Positions 1-9,363 are shown, counted from the first letter of the stretch. The stretch is 64,000 nt of DNA from Tellurirhabdus rosea (GCF_026278345.1 NZ_CP111085.1:4474501-4538500); one strand, 5' to 3'. A program made the numbers and translations. The notes: generated from the letters alone by a model not told the origin.

Positions 1-729
1 TTGCCGGAAGCCCAGCAGCCGCCACCACGAAAGCCGCTCTTCGGGAACATCATCGTCCTGGTCCTGCCGGATGTGCCGGAACTCCCGCTTTGTCAGCCGC
101 GGGTGTTCCTCCGGGCGGCGGTAGGTCAGTAGCCAGACGATGAGCACCAGAAAGCCGAGCGAGCCGGTCGTGATGAACGAGAAACGCCAGCCGTACTGAA
201 TGGTCATCCAGGGCACAACGGCGGCCGTGGCGATGACGCCCACGTTGGTGCCCGCGTTGAAGAGCCCGGCCGCAAAAGAGCGTTCCTTGCGGGGAAACCA
301 CTCCGCCACGGATTTGATGGCCGAAGGGAAATTGCCCGCTTCGCCGATGCCCAGCATAAAACGGGTCAGGCTCAGGCCGCGCATCGAGCCGACAAAGGCG
401 TTGAGCACCCCGGCCACGCTCCAGAGGCCGATGGAAATGGCAAAACCGCGCTTGGTGCCCACCCGGTCGATGAGCCAGCCGGTTAGCACAAACCCCAGCG
501 CATAGGCAATCTTGAACGCCGTATCGACATAGCTGTACTGAATCCGGAAGTCGTCCAGATCCGCCTGGGTGAGCGGACGTCCCGCCGGAATCCCCAGCAT
601 GGCGCGCCGGAACTCCTCATCAATCATCGTAAACGACAGCACCTGCCGGTCGATGTAGTTGATGGTAGTGGCGAAAAAAAGGAGCAGAACGATGCGCCAG
701 CGAAAATTTCCGGTAGGGGTAAGAGACAT
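1..729 (-). CDS. MFS hexuronate-type transporter, C-terminus beyond window
   Basis: Inner-membrane major facilitator superfamily permease, probably importing hexuronates such as glucuronate or galacturonate. Reading the minus strand from the ATG at 729 gives an open frame of 243 codons to the window edge. The N-terminus has a hydrophobic helix followed by the NYIDRQ motif typical of the anion:cation symporter (ExuT/GudP) group, then further helices and the loop RPEEHPRLTKRE. The frame has no stop because the 3' end lies outside the window. It points away from uxuA (1346, plus strand), which fits a shared hexuronate role. The substrate is inferred from family and neighbour; other ACS-type substrates are possible. 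Confidence 0.85.
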   Translation of the reverse strand, partial: MSLTPTGNFRWRIVLLLFFATTINYIDRQVLSFTMIDEEFRRAMLGIPAGRPLTQADLDDFRIQYSYVDTAFKIAYALGFVLTGWLIDRVGTKRGFAISIGLWSVAGVLNAFVGSMRGLSLTRFMLGIGEAGNFPSAIKSVAEWFPRKERSFAAGLFNAGTNVGVIATAAVVPWMTIQYGWRFSFITTGSLGFLVLIVWLLTYRRPEEHPRLTKREFRHIRQDQDDDVPEERLSWWRLLGFRQ

Positions 730-865
730 GCCGATAGGGGCTAATACTACTGCCAGAAAGCAGCACCGGGGCAAAACCTACCGCTTCCGTAGTCTTATTT
801 CAGGACAAGGCGAAGGAAAAAGGGCGGCGGGTTTGGAGCCGGATGGCAGAATCCCGCCGCCGGAA

Positions 866-1147
866 TCAGAAGTGAACATCCCGGATAACCCGGATCGGAA
901 TGACGTTGCCGCCTTTCAGCAGCACATAGTCGTCAAGTACGGCCCAGATGGTTGCTTCGACGGTCCGCAGACCGTCCACCGTATCGAAAAACAGTACCAC
1001 TTTCTGTTTTTCAAGATTGCCCAGCGCCAGCGCCTTTTGCAGATTCTGCAACCGCTGCGCCCGCGCGGCATCGCCCGGAAGGACCTCGTAAGCCGGAAAC
1101 CGGAGGAGGCCAACCGTTTCTTTGGGTATGGTAAGGGCTTCCATCAT
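866..1147 (-). CDS. Conserved small hypothetical protein (93 aa)
   Basis: I do not recognise the family. The protein is soluble, with no signal peptide or membrane helix. It has a helical N-terminal half containing a run of Gln/Leu/Ala (ARAQRLQNLQKALALG) and a C-terminal half of alternating hydrophobic residues (VVLFFDTVDG, TIWAVLDDYVLLK, VIPIRVIRDV) that reads like a small beta-barrel fold. It starts with two Met codons; the second may be the true start. It lies 136 bases upstream of the transporter on the same strand and is divergent from uxuA, so it may share the transporter's regulation. The opposite-strand frame over it lacks any such pattern and was left out. Confidence 0.6.
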   Translation of the reverse strand: MMEALTIPKETVGLLRFPAYEVLPGDAARAQRLQNLQKALALGNLEKQKVVLFFDTVDGLRTVEATIWAVLDDYVLLKGGNVIPIRVIRDVHF

Positions 1148-1160
1148 TGCGATTGGGTGT

Positions 1161-1194
1161 AAAGTAAAACATTATATCTTGAAAGCTTTACTTT
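1161..1194. promoter_or_regulatory. Inverted repeat in divergent promoter region of uxuA
   Basis: AAAGTAAA at 1161-1168 is repeated as its exact inverse, TTTACTTT, at 1187-1194, with an 18-base spacer. The site sits between the 93-aa gene (minus) and uxuA (plus), where an operator for a hexuronate-responsive repressor would be expected. The symmetry is seen in the sequence; the function is inferred, and the motif is A/T-rich enough to arise by chance. Confidence 0.35.
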
Positions 1195-1345
1195 TATTGA
1201 ATTAACGAAAGGAAGGATTGGATTGTTTTCAACCGAAGGGGTAAAATTTCGGACTCCGTCTCTTTGCCGAATGTATCCGGACTCCGGTCCGCAAGTAGTA
1301 AACCCCCAAACGGATCATCGATCCGCCTTACCGAGCGTAACAAAC

Positions 1346-2530
1346 ATGGCATTGGAGCAAACCTGGCGGTGGTTTGGCGATAAGGACCCGGTCAGTCTGT
1401 CGGATGTACGACAGGCGGGCGCTACGGGCGTCGTCACGGCCCTGCACCACCTTCCCAACGGAGTTGTCTGGACAAAAGAAGAGATCACCCGCCGCAAAGC
1501 CCAAATCGAGGCCGCCGGGCTGACCTGGTCGGTCGTGGAAAGCATTCCGGTTCACGAAAACATCAAAACCCGTTCGGGCAATTACCAGCAGCTGATTCAG
1601 CATTATCAGGAATCGATTGCTAACCTCGGCGCCTGCGGCATTGATACGGTCTGTTATAATTTCATGCCCGTTCTCGACTGGACCCGCACCGATCTGGATT
1701 ATCCCATGCCCGACGGCTCGACGGGGCTGCGGTTCGACATGAACGAATTTGCCGCCTTCGAACTGTTCATCCTCAAACGGCCCGGTGCGGAAGCGCATTA
1801 CTCGCCCGACCGGATTGCCAAAGCCAAAGCCTGTTTTGAGGCGCTGGACGAGGATTCGGCCCGACGGCTGACCCGGACGATCATCGCGGGGCTGCCCGGT
1901 TCGGAGGAAAGTTATACGGTCGAACAGTTTCAGGAGGCGCTGGATACCTACCAGCACGTGGGCGATCCGGAACTGCGCCAGAACCTGTACGCGTTTCTGC
2001 GGGAAATCGTGCCGGTCGCTCAGGACGCCGGTGTCCGGTTGTCGATTCACCCCGACGATCCTCCGTACCCAATTCTGGGCCTGCCGCGGGTCGTCAGTAC
2101 CGAGCAGGACGCCCGGATGCTGCTACAAGCGGCCGACGCACCGGCCAACGGCATCTGCTTCTGTACGGGTTCGTACGGCGTGCGGGCCGACAACGATCTG
2201 GTCGGCATGGTGGAACGGCTGGGACCGCGAATTCACTTTGTTCACCTCCGGAGCACCCAGCGCGACGCCGAAGGCAACTTCCACGAGGCGAACCACCTGG
2301 AAGGCAACGTCGACATGTACGGCGTCATGAAAGCCCTGCTGGCGGAGCAGAAGCGCCGTGCGTCCGAGGGCCGCACCGATCTCCGCATGCCTTTCCGCCC
2401 CGACCACGGCCACAAAATGCTCGACGACCTGACTTCCGGCAAGAAAACCAACCCCGGCTACACCGCCATCGGTCGCCTCCGCGGCCTCGCCGAATTGCGC
2501 GGCCTAATGCTCGGAATAGAAAGGAATTAA
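1346..2530 (+). CDS. uxuA: Mannonate dehydratase
   Basis: Dehydrates D-mannonate to 2-keto-3-deoxygluconate in the cytoplasmic glucuronate branch of hexuronate catabolism. From the ATG at 1346 the protein is 394 residues, the same length as E. coli UxuA, and begins MALEQTWRW, matching the family start. Conserved blocks follow in order: [17 protein letters not shown]-like segment (here [11 protein letters not shown]), [48 protein letters not shown] and RPDHGH, which hold the metal-binding His, Asp and Cys residues. A TTG at 1223 and an ATG at 1271 are in frame upstream, but the extra residues do not look like the family. The neighbouring ExuT-type transporter supports the role. The stop codon sits at the edge of a repeat array. 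Confidence 0.95.
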   Translation: MALEQTWRWFGDKDPVSLSDVRQAGATGVVTALHHLPNGVVWTKEEITRRKAQIEAAGLTWSVVESIPVHENIKTRSGNYQQLIQHYQESIANLGACGIDTVCYNFMPVLDWTRTDLDYPMPDGSTGLRFDMNEFAAFELFILKRPGAEAHYSPDRIAKAKACFEALDEDSARRLTRTIIAGLPGSEESYTVEQFQEALDTYQHVGDPELRQNLYAFLREIVPVAQDAGVRLSIHPDDPPYPILGLPRVVSTEQDARMLLQAADAPANGICFCTGSYGVRADNDLVGMVERLGPRIHFVHLRSTQRDAEGNFHEANHLEGNVDMYGVMKALLAEQKRRASEGRTDLRMPFRPDHGHKMLDDLTSGKKTNPGYTAIGRLRGLAELRGLMLGIERN

Positions 2531-2650
2531 GAGTTAAGAATTAAGAGTTATGAGTTATGAGTTAAAAATAGGCTCCGCTGAAACAGGTAACCTGCTCTGG
2601 CGGAGCCTATTTTTAACTCTTAATTCTTAACTCATAACTCATAACTCTTA
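2527..2650. repeat. Inverted word array, type GAGTTAT/GAATTAA, between convergent genes
   Basis: The left arm is made of irregular copies of the words AATTAAGA, GAGTTAAG and GAGTTATG; the right arm carries the same words inverted (ACTCTTAA, TTCTTAAC, ACTCATAA). The arms meet in a 20-bp perfect stem, 2559-2578 with 2600-2619, around a loop of 21 bases. The array begins inside the uxuA stop codon and ends on the amidohydrolase stop codon (2648-2650). It is one of five such arrays in the window, and the word family of the 9994 array is the same. Confidence 0.85.
2559..2619. terminator. Bidirectional terminator hairpin uxuA / amidohydrolase
   Basis: A 20-bp perfect inverted repeat whose outer part is A-rich on the left (TTAAAAATA) and T-rich on the right (TATTTTTAA), enclosing the GC block GGCTCCGC. 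In either direction the RNA would form a GC stem followed by a U-rich tract, so it can end transcripts from both convergent genes. Confidence 0.8.
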
Positions 2651-3937
2651 ATTCTTATAGACCTTTCCGTCCTTCATCACGAAACGGACGGTTTGGAGGG
2701 TTTTGATGTTCTGGAGGGGGTTCTGGTCGACGGCGATGAGGTCGGCGAGCTTGCCGGTTTCGATGGAGCCGAGCTGGTCGCGCAGGCCCAGCAATTCGGC
2801 GTTGACGACCGTGGCGGCCCGGATGGCTTCCAGCGGCGGCATACCGGCCTCGACCATGTACTCAAATTCTTTGGCGTTGTAGCCGTGGAGATACACGCCC
2901 GCATCCGTCCCGAATGCAATCTTGACCCCGGCTTTATAGGCTTTGGCGAACGTATCCTGAATCTTGGGGCCAATGGCCAGCGCTTTGGGCGTGACCAGCG
3001 GCGGGTAGTAACCCATGATGCGGGCCGAGTCGGCGACGGTTTTTCCGGCAATGATCGTGGGAACGAAATACGTGCCGTGTTTCTTGAACAGCGCGATGGC
3101 TTCGTCGTCCATGAACGTGCCGTGCTCGATCGTGGTGACGCCCGCCCGGATGGCCCGTTTCATGCCTTCGGCTCCGTGGGCGTGGGCCGCCACCGCAAAC
3201 CCGTAATCTTTCGCCGCTTCGACCACGGCACGCACTTCCTCCTCCGTAAACTGCGGCCCCGAGCCGTCTTTGGCGTTGCTGAGCACCCCGCCCGTCGCCG
3301 TGATTTTGATGAGGTCTGAGCCGTCCTTGTACCGCTGGCGCACGGCTTTCCGGGCGTCTTCGGGGCTGTTGATGACGCCTTCGTCCGGGCCGGGATCGCC
3401 CATCAGGTCCTTGCGGTAGCCATTGGTGGGGTCGGCATGGCCGCCAGTCGTGGCGATGGACTTGCCGCAGGTGATGATGCGCGGCCCTTCGACCAGACCC
3501 CGGTTGACGGCATTGCGGAGCGAGATGTTGACGCCGCTGCCGCCGAGGTCGCGCACGGTGGTGAAGCCCGCCAGCAGGGTCGTTCTGGCGTATTTGGCGG
3601 AAAGAAAAGCCACGTCGGGTACATTCATCGTAAAGCGGTCGTAAGCCCCGCCCCGGCGCGTTTCCGTTTCGAGGTGGACGTGCATGTCGATCAGGCCGGG
3701 CAGCACCGTTTTGGATTTGAGGTCGACAACCGTCTCGCCGGAAGCGGGCGGGCTGTAGCCTTTCCGGATGGCGGTTATCCGGTTGCCTTCCACCACCACG
3801 GTCACTTCCCGCTGGAGATCGCTGCGGACGCCGTCGAGCAACTGACCGCAGTGAATGAGGGTCCGCTGGGCAAAAAGGGGAGACGAAAGGAGGGTAAGCC
3901 CCGTCAGGGCAAGGAGTTTACGGAACGTTCTGGTCAT
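2648..3937 (-). CDS. Secreted metal-dependent amidohydrolase (imidazolonepropionase/Xaa-Pro dipeptidase-like)
   Basis: A 429-residue exported amidohydrolase of the TIM-barrel superfamily; the substrate is not determinable from sequence. The start [14 protein letters not shown] at 3937 gives a clean signal peptide ending near SSPLFAQ; the nine codons upstream would spoil it. Metal-binding residues are visible: the HxH pair in DMHVHLE (about residues 86 and 88), the lysine expected to be carbamylated in LIKITATGG, two His in AAHAHGAEG and TIEHGTF, and the Asp in FGTDAGV. The C-terminus, [19 protein letters not shown], is the usual small beta domain. Relatives act on dipeptides with a C-terminal Pro or on cyclic amides. 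A terminator hairpin separates it from the DUF4920 gene upstream. Confidence 0.88.
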   Translation of the reverse strand: MTRTFRKLLALTGLTLLSSPLFAQRTLIHCGQLLDGVRSDLQREVTVVVEGNRITAIRKGYSPPASGETVVDLKSKTVLPGLIDMHVHLETETRRGGAYDRFTMNVPDVAFLSAKYARTTLLAGFTTVRDLGGSGVNISLRNAVNRGLVEGPRIITCGKSIATTGGHADPTNGYRKDLMGDPGPDEGVINSPEDARKAVRQRYKDGSDLIKITATGGVLSNAKDGSGPQFTEEEVRAVVEAAKDYGFAVAAHAHGAEGMKRAIRAGVTTIEHGTFMDDEAIALFKKHGTYFVPTIIAGKTVADSARIMGYYPPLVTPKALAIGPKIQDTFAKAYKAGVKIAFGTDAGVYLHGYNAKEFEYMVEAGMPPLEAIRAATVVNAELLGLRDQLGSIETGKLADLIAVDQNPLQNIKTLQTVRFVMKDGKVYKN

Positions 3938-3962
3938 AGCAAACGGGCTGTTACAAGGGTAC

Positions 3963-3992
3963 AAAAAAGCCGCTGAGGCGGACCCAGCGGCT
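3963..3992 (-). terminator. Intrinsic terminator of the 4025-7767 transcript
   Basis: On the minus strand the stem AGCCGCTG / CAGCGGCT (3985-3992 with 3968-3975) is followed by a run of six T. It lies between the DUF4920 stop and the amidohydrolase start, so the two genes are probably separate transcription units. Confidence 0.8.
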
Positions 3993-4024
3993 CAAAATAC
4001 GATTTTTGGCAAAGAACACCGCAA

Positions 4025-4480
4025 TTAATTCCGGACGATCACGCCGTCGGCCACGAACGTAACGGCCTTTTCGGGCTCGGTAATTTTGGCGATTTCCTCT
4101 TTGCTCTTGCCGGCGTCTTCGGCGTAGTGGCGCAGTTCGGCGACGGACGTGGTGGTGGCTTTGGCCGTGCCTTCAAAGACGACCTGCTTGCCGACGATGT
4201 CTTTCGGGACAAAGAAACCATAGTCCTTGAACGTCACGCGCATGGTTTCGCCGTCGGCCGTTTTGACCTTCATCCAGCAGCCGCTCATTTTGCAGACCGA
4301 CTCCACGGTGCCTTCCACTTTGGCGTTCATGGATTTTTTGCTGCCCAGTTTGGTCAGCAGTTCGGTGGCGGGCAGGGCTTTGTCGGGCGTTATTTTTTTG
4401 CCGTGATAGCTTACATTGTCCTGAGCAAGTGCAGCGCAGAACAGGCTCAGAGACAGGCATAAGGTCAGAATGTATTTCAT
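4025..4480 (-). CDS. DUF4920 family periplasmic protein
   Basis: A 151-residue exported protein of the DUF4920 family, whose function is not established. The start MKYILTLCLSLSLF at 4480 gives a signal peptide ending at ALAQ; the longer frame to 4549 adds residues unlike an export signal. The family hallmark CKMSGCWMKVKT (about residues 65-76) is present, with two Cys and a Met that could bind metal or form a disulphide. It is followed by FKDYGFFVPKDIVGK and a beta-rich C-terminus with VAELRHYAEDAGKS. The gene starts 47 bases after the stop of the large T9SS protein on the same strand, so they may be co-transcribed. Confidence 0.85.
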   Translation of the reverse strand: MKYILTLCLSLSLFCAALAQDNVSYHGKKITPDKALPATELLTKLGSKKSMNAKVEGTVESVCKMSGCWMKVKTADGETMRVTFKDYGFFVPKDIVGKQVVFEGTAKATTTSVAELRHYAEDAGKSKEEIAKITEPEKAVTFVADGVIVRN

Positions 4481-4527
4481 TACCGTGAACAGGTTAGTAT
4501 GGAACAAAAATACAAAACAAATCGACG

Positions 4528-7500
4528 CTACTGCAAGACTTCCACCCAACCTTTGCAGCGTACGCCGGTAGCGGTGGTCAGCATAAAATAATACAGGCCG
4601 TGCGGCACGTCGCGGCCCCAGTTGTTGGCGTACGGGGCGGCGTTGTAAATGAGGCGGCCCCAGCGGTTATAGATTTCGACTTTGGCGCCCGAAAGACCCG
4701 TATCGAACAGGTCGTTCTTGCCGTCGTTGTTGGCCGTGATGACGTTGGGAATGTCCTTCAGGTTCTCGACATCGACCGGCGGCAGGCTGACCGTGAGCGT
4801 GCAGCCGCCCCTGCGGGCCGTGACGGTGATGGTGTACTGCCCCGATTTTTCGTACCGGTAAGACCCCGGCTCGGGAATTTTCAGCGTATCGCCGTTGCCC
4901 ATCGACCAGCGGATTTCGTCGGCTCCGGTGGACTGATTCAGAAGTTCCACCTGGGTGACCTGTCCGCAGCCGGAACTGGTCCGCAGCGTCACGTTGGGCC
5001 GGAACGAATCGTCGACGCTGACGGTCACCTGCCGGCGGACGGTGCAGCCGAACTCGTTGGTCATGTTGACGGTGTACTGGGTCGTCTGGGTGGGCGTCGC
5101 GACGGGATTGGCCACGTTGGGATTGCTCAGTCCCTGGGCCGGGGTCCAGACGTACGTTCGGGCTCCTTCGGCCAATAACTGCACACTCTTTCCCGGACAG
5201 ATGGCGGTATCGGCGCTCACTTTGAAGGCCGCCGGAAAGACCCGGATGACCCGCGTAGCCACGTCTACCTGTTTGCACGACAGCCGGTTGAAGGCCCGCA
5301 GCACCACGGTGTACTCGCCGGGGCGGGTGAAGGTGTACGCCGTTTGCTCGGGGTTGCTGGAAGTCGCCTGCCCTCCGATGTCCCACTGGTACGTAATGCC
5401 GCCTTCGCTGGTGTTGACAAACGTGAGCGAGAGCGGAGCGCAGCCCTGAACCACGTTCTGCTGGTTGCCCTGAAAGGCGTCAAACGACGCTTTCAGGCGG
5501 TCTACGTCGATTTTGAAGGCGGCGTTGTTGCAGTTTGAACTCCGGTTCTGCCGCGACCAGGCCGTGGGCGAGGCCGGGAACCGGGAGCCGCCGCAGGCGC
5601 AGGCCGCGTGGTAGATGACCCCGCTTTTGTCGAACCGACAGGTGCCGCCGTCCACATGGTCGCCGCGGTCTTCCTCGTTCGGGTTAGTCGGGTTTTCGCT
5701 GCCGAAAAACGTGGCGTAGAGCAGGGACTGGGCCCCTTTTTCGAGCACCGCCAGCCAGTAATTGCTGCCGTTGGTGGTGCGCTTGATGGCATCGCTGGTG
5801 ACCGGAAGTCCGATGGTGCTGCTGGCGAAGTTGATGCCGGTACGGGCGTTGACGGCCCCGCCCCAGCCCGCCAGGTAGATGTTGCCGCATTCGTTCACCA
5901 GAAAAGCCGTCGGCGAAATGTCCGGCGTGCTGCGTCCGGAGCCGATGCGGGTCGAGAAAAACGTTCTGGACAAGGTCGGGTCGAGGGCGTGGACGAACTG
6001 CCCGCCGGTCAGGCTTCGGTAAACGCCGTCAGAAACGGGGTACTGGCCCCGCGTCAGGCCAAAAATGTGCACGTTTTCGGCCGTATCGAAGTCGAGCAGG
6101 TAAGCAATGTCGGCGCTCTCGGTGCCGAGGTAGGTTAGCTGGGTCAATTGCTGGTTGACGAAGCGGGCCACAAATCCGTCCTCCGTGGTGGCGGCGTTGA
6201 GCAGTCGGGGATGCAGGGCCGTGGCATGGGTCGGCAGGTCGGTACTCCGCGTGACGCCGCAGGCATACAGAGCGCCGGAAGGACTCATTTTCAGGCCGTA
6301 AATGGCGTCGTACCCGTCACCGCCGAGCAGCGTACTCCAGCGCAGGGTCGCCAGGTCCGGGCTGAGGGAAAACAGCACCCCGTCGTACTGACCGGCGAGC
6401 TGCGTCCGGGCGGCATTCTGAAGCGGGAAGTCCGGGGAAGTCGTCACGCTGGCGACGAACACATTTCCGGCGGCGTCGGTCACGATTTCTCCCCGGAAAT
6501 TATCGCCGTAATTTTTGATAATCAGCGGGTTGATGTTGCCCAGGCCGTCGTTGCGGCTGCCGCCGATAAAAGTGCCGGCCAGCAGCCGTTCCCCGAGCGA
6601 GTCGAGTTTGGTCACAAACAGGTCGCTGCCCTGATCGAAATCGAGCGAACTGATGGGCGAAGTGATGGTGCCCCCGGCAAATTGCCGCTGAAACGCCCGC
6701 TGGCCTACCGGAAACCGGCTGGAAGACGTAGTGCCCATGATCAGCAGCGAACCGGCCGGATCGACCAGAATGCTGTGGGGCACCTCCGTAAATTCGCCGC
6801 CGAGGTAAGTTGCATAGATCAGTTGGTCGCCGTCCGGACTGAATTTGAGCACGGCTATATCCACCTGACCGCCGAAACGGACCTGATAAGCCCCCACCGA
6901 AGCGGTAAACTGAGCCCCGAACACGGTGCCCCCGGAATACAGATTGCCGCTGCGGTCGTAGGTGGCGGTATGGCCCCAGTTGTCGGCCACGGACCCGGAA
7001 TAGGTCGAGAAAACGAGCGTCGGGTCAATGGTCAGCGTCTGCGTGTGGTCGTAACCGGCCGGGAAACGGAACCCGGCGCGGTTGCCGGTCAGCGTCCATT
7101 CGGCCGGAACGTCGCCGCGGTCGGTAAAGCTGTACGGCTTTTCTTCCCGAAACGGCTGCAGACTCGTCGTGACGTGGAGCTGGCCGTTGTCGAGCCGGAC
7201 GGAATCGGCCCCGGTGTAGCGGAGCGCGATTTGGGACGCATCCGCCCCCGGCCGGACAATGAATTCGTACTTGACGGTCTGGTAATAGGCGAAAATCCGG
7301 AGGTCAATGTCCGGGTAGATGTTTCGGTAGATGATTTCGCCGAAAACGGACACTTTGGCCGCCCAACGGGCCGGGTCGTTTCCAAAAAAGTAATTGAGGT
7401 GCTCCGCAATGGGCTTATGTGTCTCAATCTGCGCGTTCTGGCTGTTTTGAAGCTGCACTTCCACGCCATGTGCCCGGATTTGGGTGGGCGGTATCGGCTC

Positions 7501-7767
7501 TGTGCTGCTCAGGCGGGCTTTGTCGGCCGAAACCGGCTTACCGGCGTGAAGGGCCGCCACGGTAGCGCCGTCGTAAAAGACGTAATGCAGCGATTGTTTT
7601 TTGAGAAAAAGAAAACCGTCCGGCAACTCGGCGCGGAACAGTACTTCGGAAGGCCACTGTCCCTTGTTCTGAACAAAGCGCACTCCTTCGGGCCGGTTGG
7701 CTGCCAGAAGGGGGAACAACAGCAGGGCAAGAAAACAGCTTAAGGCAATGGTGTAGAGACGGTGCAT
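4528..7767 (-). CDS. T9SS type B exported protein with DUF7948, SBBP propeller repeats and PKD domain
   Basis: A large cell-surface or secreted protein (1079 residues from the ATG at 7767, where MHRLYTIALSCFLALLL forms the signal peptide). The N-terminal domain starts VRFVQNKGQWPSEVLF, the DUF7948 pattern. Residues about 250-730 hold SBBP-type beta-propeller repeats (motifs such as DIAVLKFSPDGDQLIYATYLGG and SSLDFDQGSDLFVTKLD). A PKD domain lies near residues 790-870 (SLTFVNTSEGGITYQWDIGG, PGEYTVVLRAFN), followed by an Ig-like segment. The last about 85 residues (IPNVITANNDGKNDLF, VEIYNRWGRLIY, GLYYFMLTT) are the gliding-motility/CHU_C sorting signal that targets proteins to type IX secretion. 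The role is probably adhesion or surface structure; there is no enzymatic motif. Confidence 0.9.
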   Translation of the reverse strand: MHRLYTIALSCFLALLLFPLLAANRPEGVRFVQNKGQWPSEVLFRAELPDGFLFLKKQSLHYVFYDGATVAALHAGKPVSADKARLSSTEPIPPTQIRAHGVEVQLQNSQNAQIETHKPIAEHLNYFFGNDPARWAAKVSVFGEIIYRNIYPDIDLRIFAYYQTVKYEFIVRPGADASQIALRYTGADSVRLDNGQLHVTTSLQPFREEKPYSFTDRGDVPAEWTLTGNRAGFRFPAGYDHTQTLTIDPTLVFSTYSGSVADNWGHTATYDRSGNLYSGGTVFGAQFTASVGAYQVRFGGQVDIAVLKFSPDGDQLIYATYLGGEFTEVPHSILVDPAGSLLIMGTTSSSRFPVGQRAFQRQFAGGTITSPISSLDFDQGSDLFVTKLDSLGERLLAGTFIGGSRNDGLGNINPLIIKNYGDNFRGEIVTDAAGNVFVASVTTSPDFPLQNAARTQLAGQYDGVLFSLSPDLATLRWSTLLGGDGYDAIYGLKMSPSGALYACGVTRSTDLPTHATALHPRLLNAATTEDGFVARFVNQQLTQLTYLGTESADIAYLLDFDTAENVHIFGLTRGQYPVSDGVYRSLTGGQFVHALDPTLSRTFFSTRIGSGRSTPDISPTAFLVNECGNIYLAGWGGAVNARTGINFASSTIGLPVTSDAIKRTTNGSNYWLAVLEKGAQSLLYATFFGSENPTNPNEEDRGDHVDGGTCRFDKSGVIYHAACACGGSRFPASPTAWSRQNRSSNCNNAAFKIDVDRLKASFDAFQGNQQNVVQGCAPLSLTFVNTSEGGITYQWDIGGQATSSNPEQTAYTFTRPGEYTVVLRAFNRLSCKQVDVATRVIRVFPAAFKVSADTAICPGKSVQLLAEGARTYVWTPAQGLSNPNVANPVATPTQTTQYTVNMTNEFGCTVRRQVTVSVDDSFRPNVTLRTSSGCGQVTQVELLNQSTGADEIRWSMGNGDTLKIPEPGSYRYEKSGQYTITVTARRGGCTLTVSLPPVDVENLKDIPNVITANNDGKNDLFDTGLSGAKVEIYNRWGRLIYNAAPYANNWGRDVPHGLYYFMLTTATGVRCKGWVEVLQ

Positions 7768-7879
7768 GAGCAGGATAATCAGCGTAGAAATATACACTTA
7801 TTTCTGACTCCGTAAAGCACCGAAGCGTTGCAATCTTGGGTACACCCCTCCGGGCCGTGATGGCTATACGTCAGAAGCC

Positions 7880-8704
7880 CTACACCCGGTGCCATTTAGT
7901 GCGGGTGTAGGCAATCCGGAAGCCCTGCCGTTCGGCGTTGCGCTGGGAGGCGCTGCCGGGCTCGGTGGCAATCATCGCCAGCGGGTAACCCTGTTCGGCG
8001 GCAAAGCGGAGCCGGGCTTCGAGCAGGGCGCGCTGGGCCCCCAGTTTGCGGCCTTCCGGGACGGTACTGGCTCCGGCCAGCAGCGCCACGCCTTCGCCCA
8101 GACTCAGGCTTCCGGCGGCGATGGGCTGCCCGTCCTTCTCGGCCAGAAAGCAGAAAACCTGATCAGCACCGGCGCTGATTTCGCCCAGTTCGAGCATGAA
8201 ATCGACCAGATCCGGTGCTTCGCTGCACCAGCCTTCGGCCGCGGTGCGGGCCCAGAGCCGGGCTTCGTCACGGCCCGTCTGCCGGACGCGCAGCCCCGAA
8301 TCCGGGTGAGCGGAAGGCGCAACGGCCAGCTCGGTGGGGCGGAACAGAACGCTGCTCACCTCGACGGGCCGGTAACCCCGTTCGGCCAGCCGCGCCAGCA
8401 GCGAAGGCCCGGCGAGCGGACTGATCTCGTGAAAGACCTCCGCGCCCCGGCTCCCGAAAAATTCTTCCAGTTGCTGCAAATGCTCATCCGTGACCGCCTC
8501 GAACAGCCCCAGCCCGAACGTCTGGGTGAGCGGCGAGCCGACCCCGTCGAACATAGCGTAGGCCCCGGCAACTTCCTGCCACGTGGCCCCGCTGTCGGGT
8601 TGAAGGCGGGCGCGGGAAGTGACAAAAGCGGCGTTGGCCCGGGCTTCGGTGCGTTCGAGCTGGCGGGCGAGGGGAAGGTCGGCGAAGGGGTAGGGTACGG
8701 GCAT
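7880..8704 (-). CDS. GNAT family N-acetyltransferase
   Basis: A 274-residue cytoplasmic protein. The start at 8704 (MPVPYPFADLPLARQLER) was chosen because the longer frame to 8872 overlaps the coding end of the next gene and is low in recognisable pattern. The N-terminal half is unassigned. The C-terminal about 130 residues match the GNAT fold: FCFLAEKDGQPIAAGSLSLG is strands 3-4, AGASTVPEGRKLGAQRALLEAR is the acetyl-CoA pyrophosphate loop (degenerate Q/RxxGxG/A), and SASQRNAERQGFRIAYTRTKW is the usual end. The substrate is unknown. The gene stands alone downstream of a small membrane protein on the same strand. Confidence 0.8.
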   Translation of the reverse strand: MPVPYPFADLPLARQLERTEARANAAFVTSRARLQPDSGATWQEVAGAYAMFDGVGSPLTQTFGLGLFEAVTDEHLQQLEEFFGSRGAEVFHEISPLAGPSLLARLAERGYRPVEVSSVLFRPTELAVAPSAHPDSGLRVRQTGRDEARLWARTAAEGWCSEAPDLVDFMLELGEISAGADQVFCFLAEKDGQPIAAGSLSLGEGVALLAGASTVPEGRKLGAQRALLEARLRFAAEQGYPLAMIATEPGSASQRNAERQGFRIAYTRTKWHRV

Positions 8705-8777
8705 GGGATGTATGACGGATTGGTGGCACGACTTACAGTGGTGACACCAATATACGCGAAATGGGGAATCGTTTCGC

Positions 8778-9185
8778 CTAAAGCTGACAGGTAACCAGGT
8801 GCCACCAGGCCAGTTTCCAGGCGGAAAGGCAGAAGACGGTGCCTGGTATCCAGAACCAGGCATTCTGGGCATGTAGTAAGCCCGCGTATGCAGTCAAGGC
8901 AACAAGAACGCTCAGCGATAGCGCCAGCAGGTTTCCGTGGCGTACTTTCGGCCAAAAGCAAAATCCCCACAGATAGCCGTAACTGAGCAAAAGAATAAGG
9001 CTGCTGAGCTTGGCTACGAACGTAAAACCGGGGAAAAAACCAGCGAACAGCCAGATAAAAATGGGCAGAGGTATTTTGGAGTGGCAATCAGTGATAAAAA
9101 GAAACGATACGGCTGCGATGGCGGCGTAAGCTTGTCCGCCGGGCCAGAGGCGCGCAGAAAGTGATTGAAGACGGATGGAAGACAT
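8778..9185 (-). CDS. Small multi-pass membrane protein, hypothetical (135 aa)
   Basis: Unrecognised integral membrane protein with about four hydrophobic helices: AYAAIAAVSFLFITD, LPIFIWLFAGFFPGF, LSSLILLLSYGYLWGF and ALSLSVLVALTAYAG, with a Trp-rich end (WFWIPGTVF, AWKLAWWH). I chose the ATG at 9185 over the codon at 9212 because the protein then opens with a short charged segment before helix 1. It lies downstream of the ABC ATPase on the same strand, separated by a degenerate Crp/Fnr fragment, so it might be a residual permease subunit, but nothing in the sequence proves that. Confidence 0.6.
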   Translation of the reverse strand: MSSIRLQSLSARLWPGGQAYAAIAAVSFLFITDCHSKIPLPIFIWLFAGFFPGFTFVAKLSSLILLLSYGYLWGFCFWPKVRHGNLLALSLSVLVALTAYAGLLHAQNAWFWIPGTVFCLSAWKLAWWHLVTCQL

Positions 9186-9249
9186 GGCGAAACGGCGAAT
9201 GGTTCGGTACAAAACTGCACGCTCAAACCGTTCCGAAAATTGACAAAAA

Positions 9250-9363
9250 TCAAGAAATGGCTTTCTGCGTGACGCCAGTCCAGCGCGCTTTGCTCCGGAT
9301 GCGGCTCAGCGTTTCGGGCGTCATGCCCGGCAGAGAGGCGATGTGCTGATAAGTAGCCCGGAA
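9250..9363 (-). pseudogene. C-terminal fragment of a Crp/Fnr-family regulator
   Basis: On the minus strand one frame between the ABC gene and the small membrane gene reads ATYQHIASLPGMTPETLSRIR and ends in a TGA at 9250-9252. This is the recognition-helix region of Bacteroidota Crp/Fnr regulators; the intact example in this window at 29549 ends LASYLGITPSSLSRIRKK. There is no room for the cyclic-nucleotide-binding domain: the ABC gene stop lies directly upstream, so only the last 35 or so codons survive. A longer frame in another phase crosses the same bases but has no recognisable pattern. Confidence 0.65.

Noticed and set aside
6148-7743. Long plus-strand open frame (531 codons) opposite the T9SS protein
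   Set aside because: Its residues are Arg/Gly/Val/Gln-rich with no domain pattern, while the minus strand has a signal peptide, propeller repeats and a sorting domain. It is a GC-rich antisense shadow.
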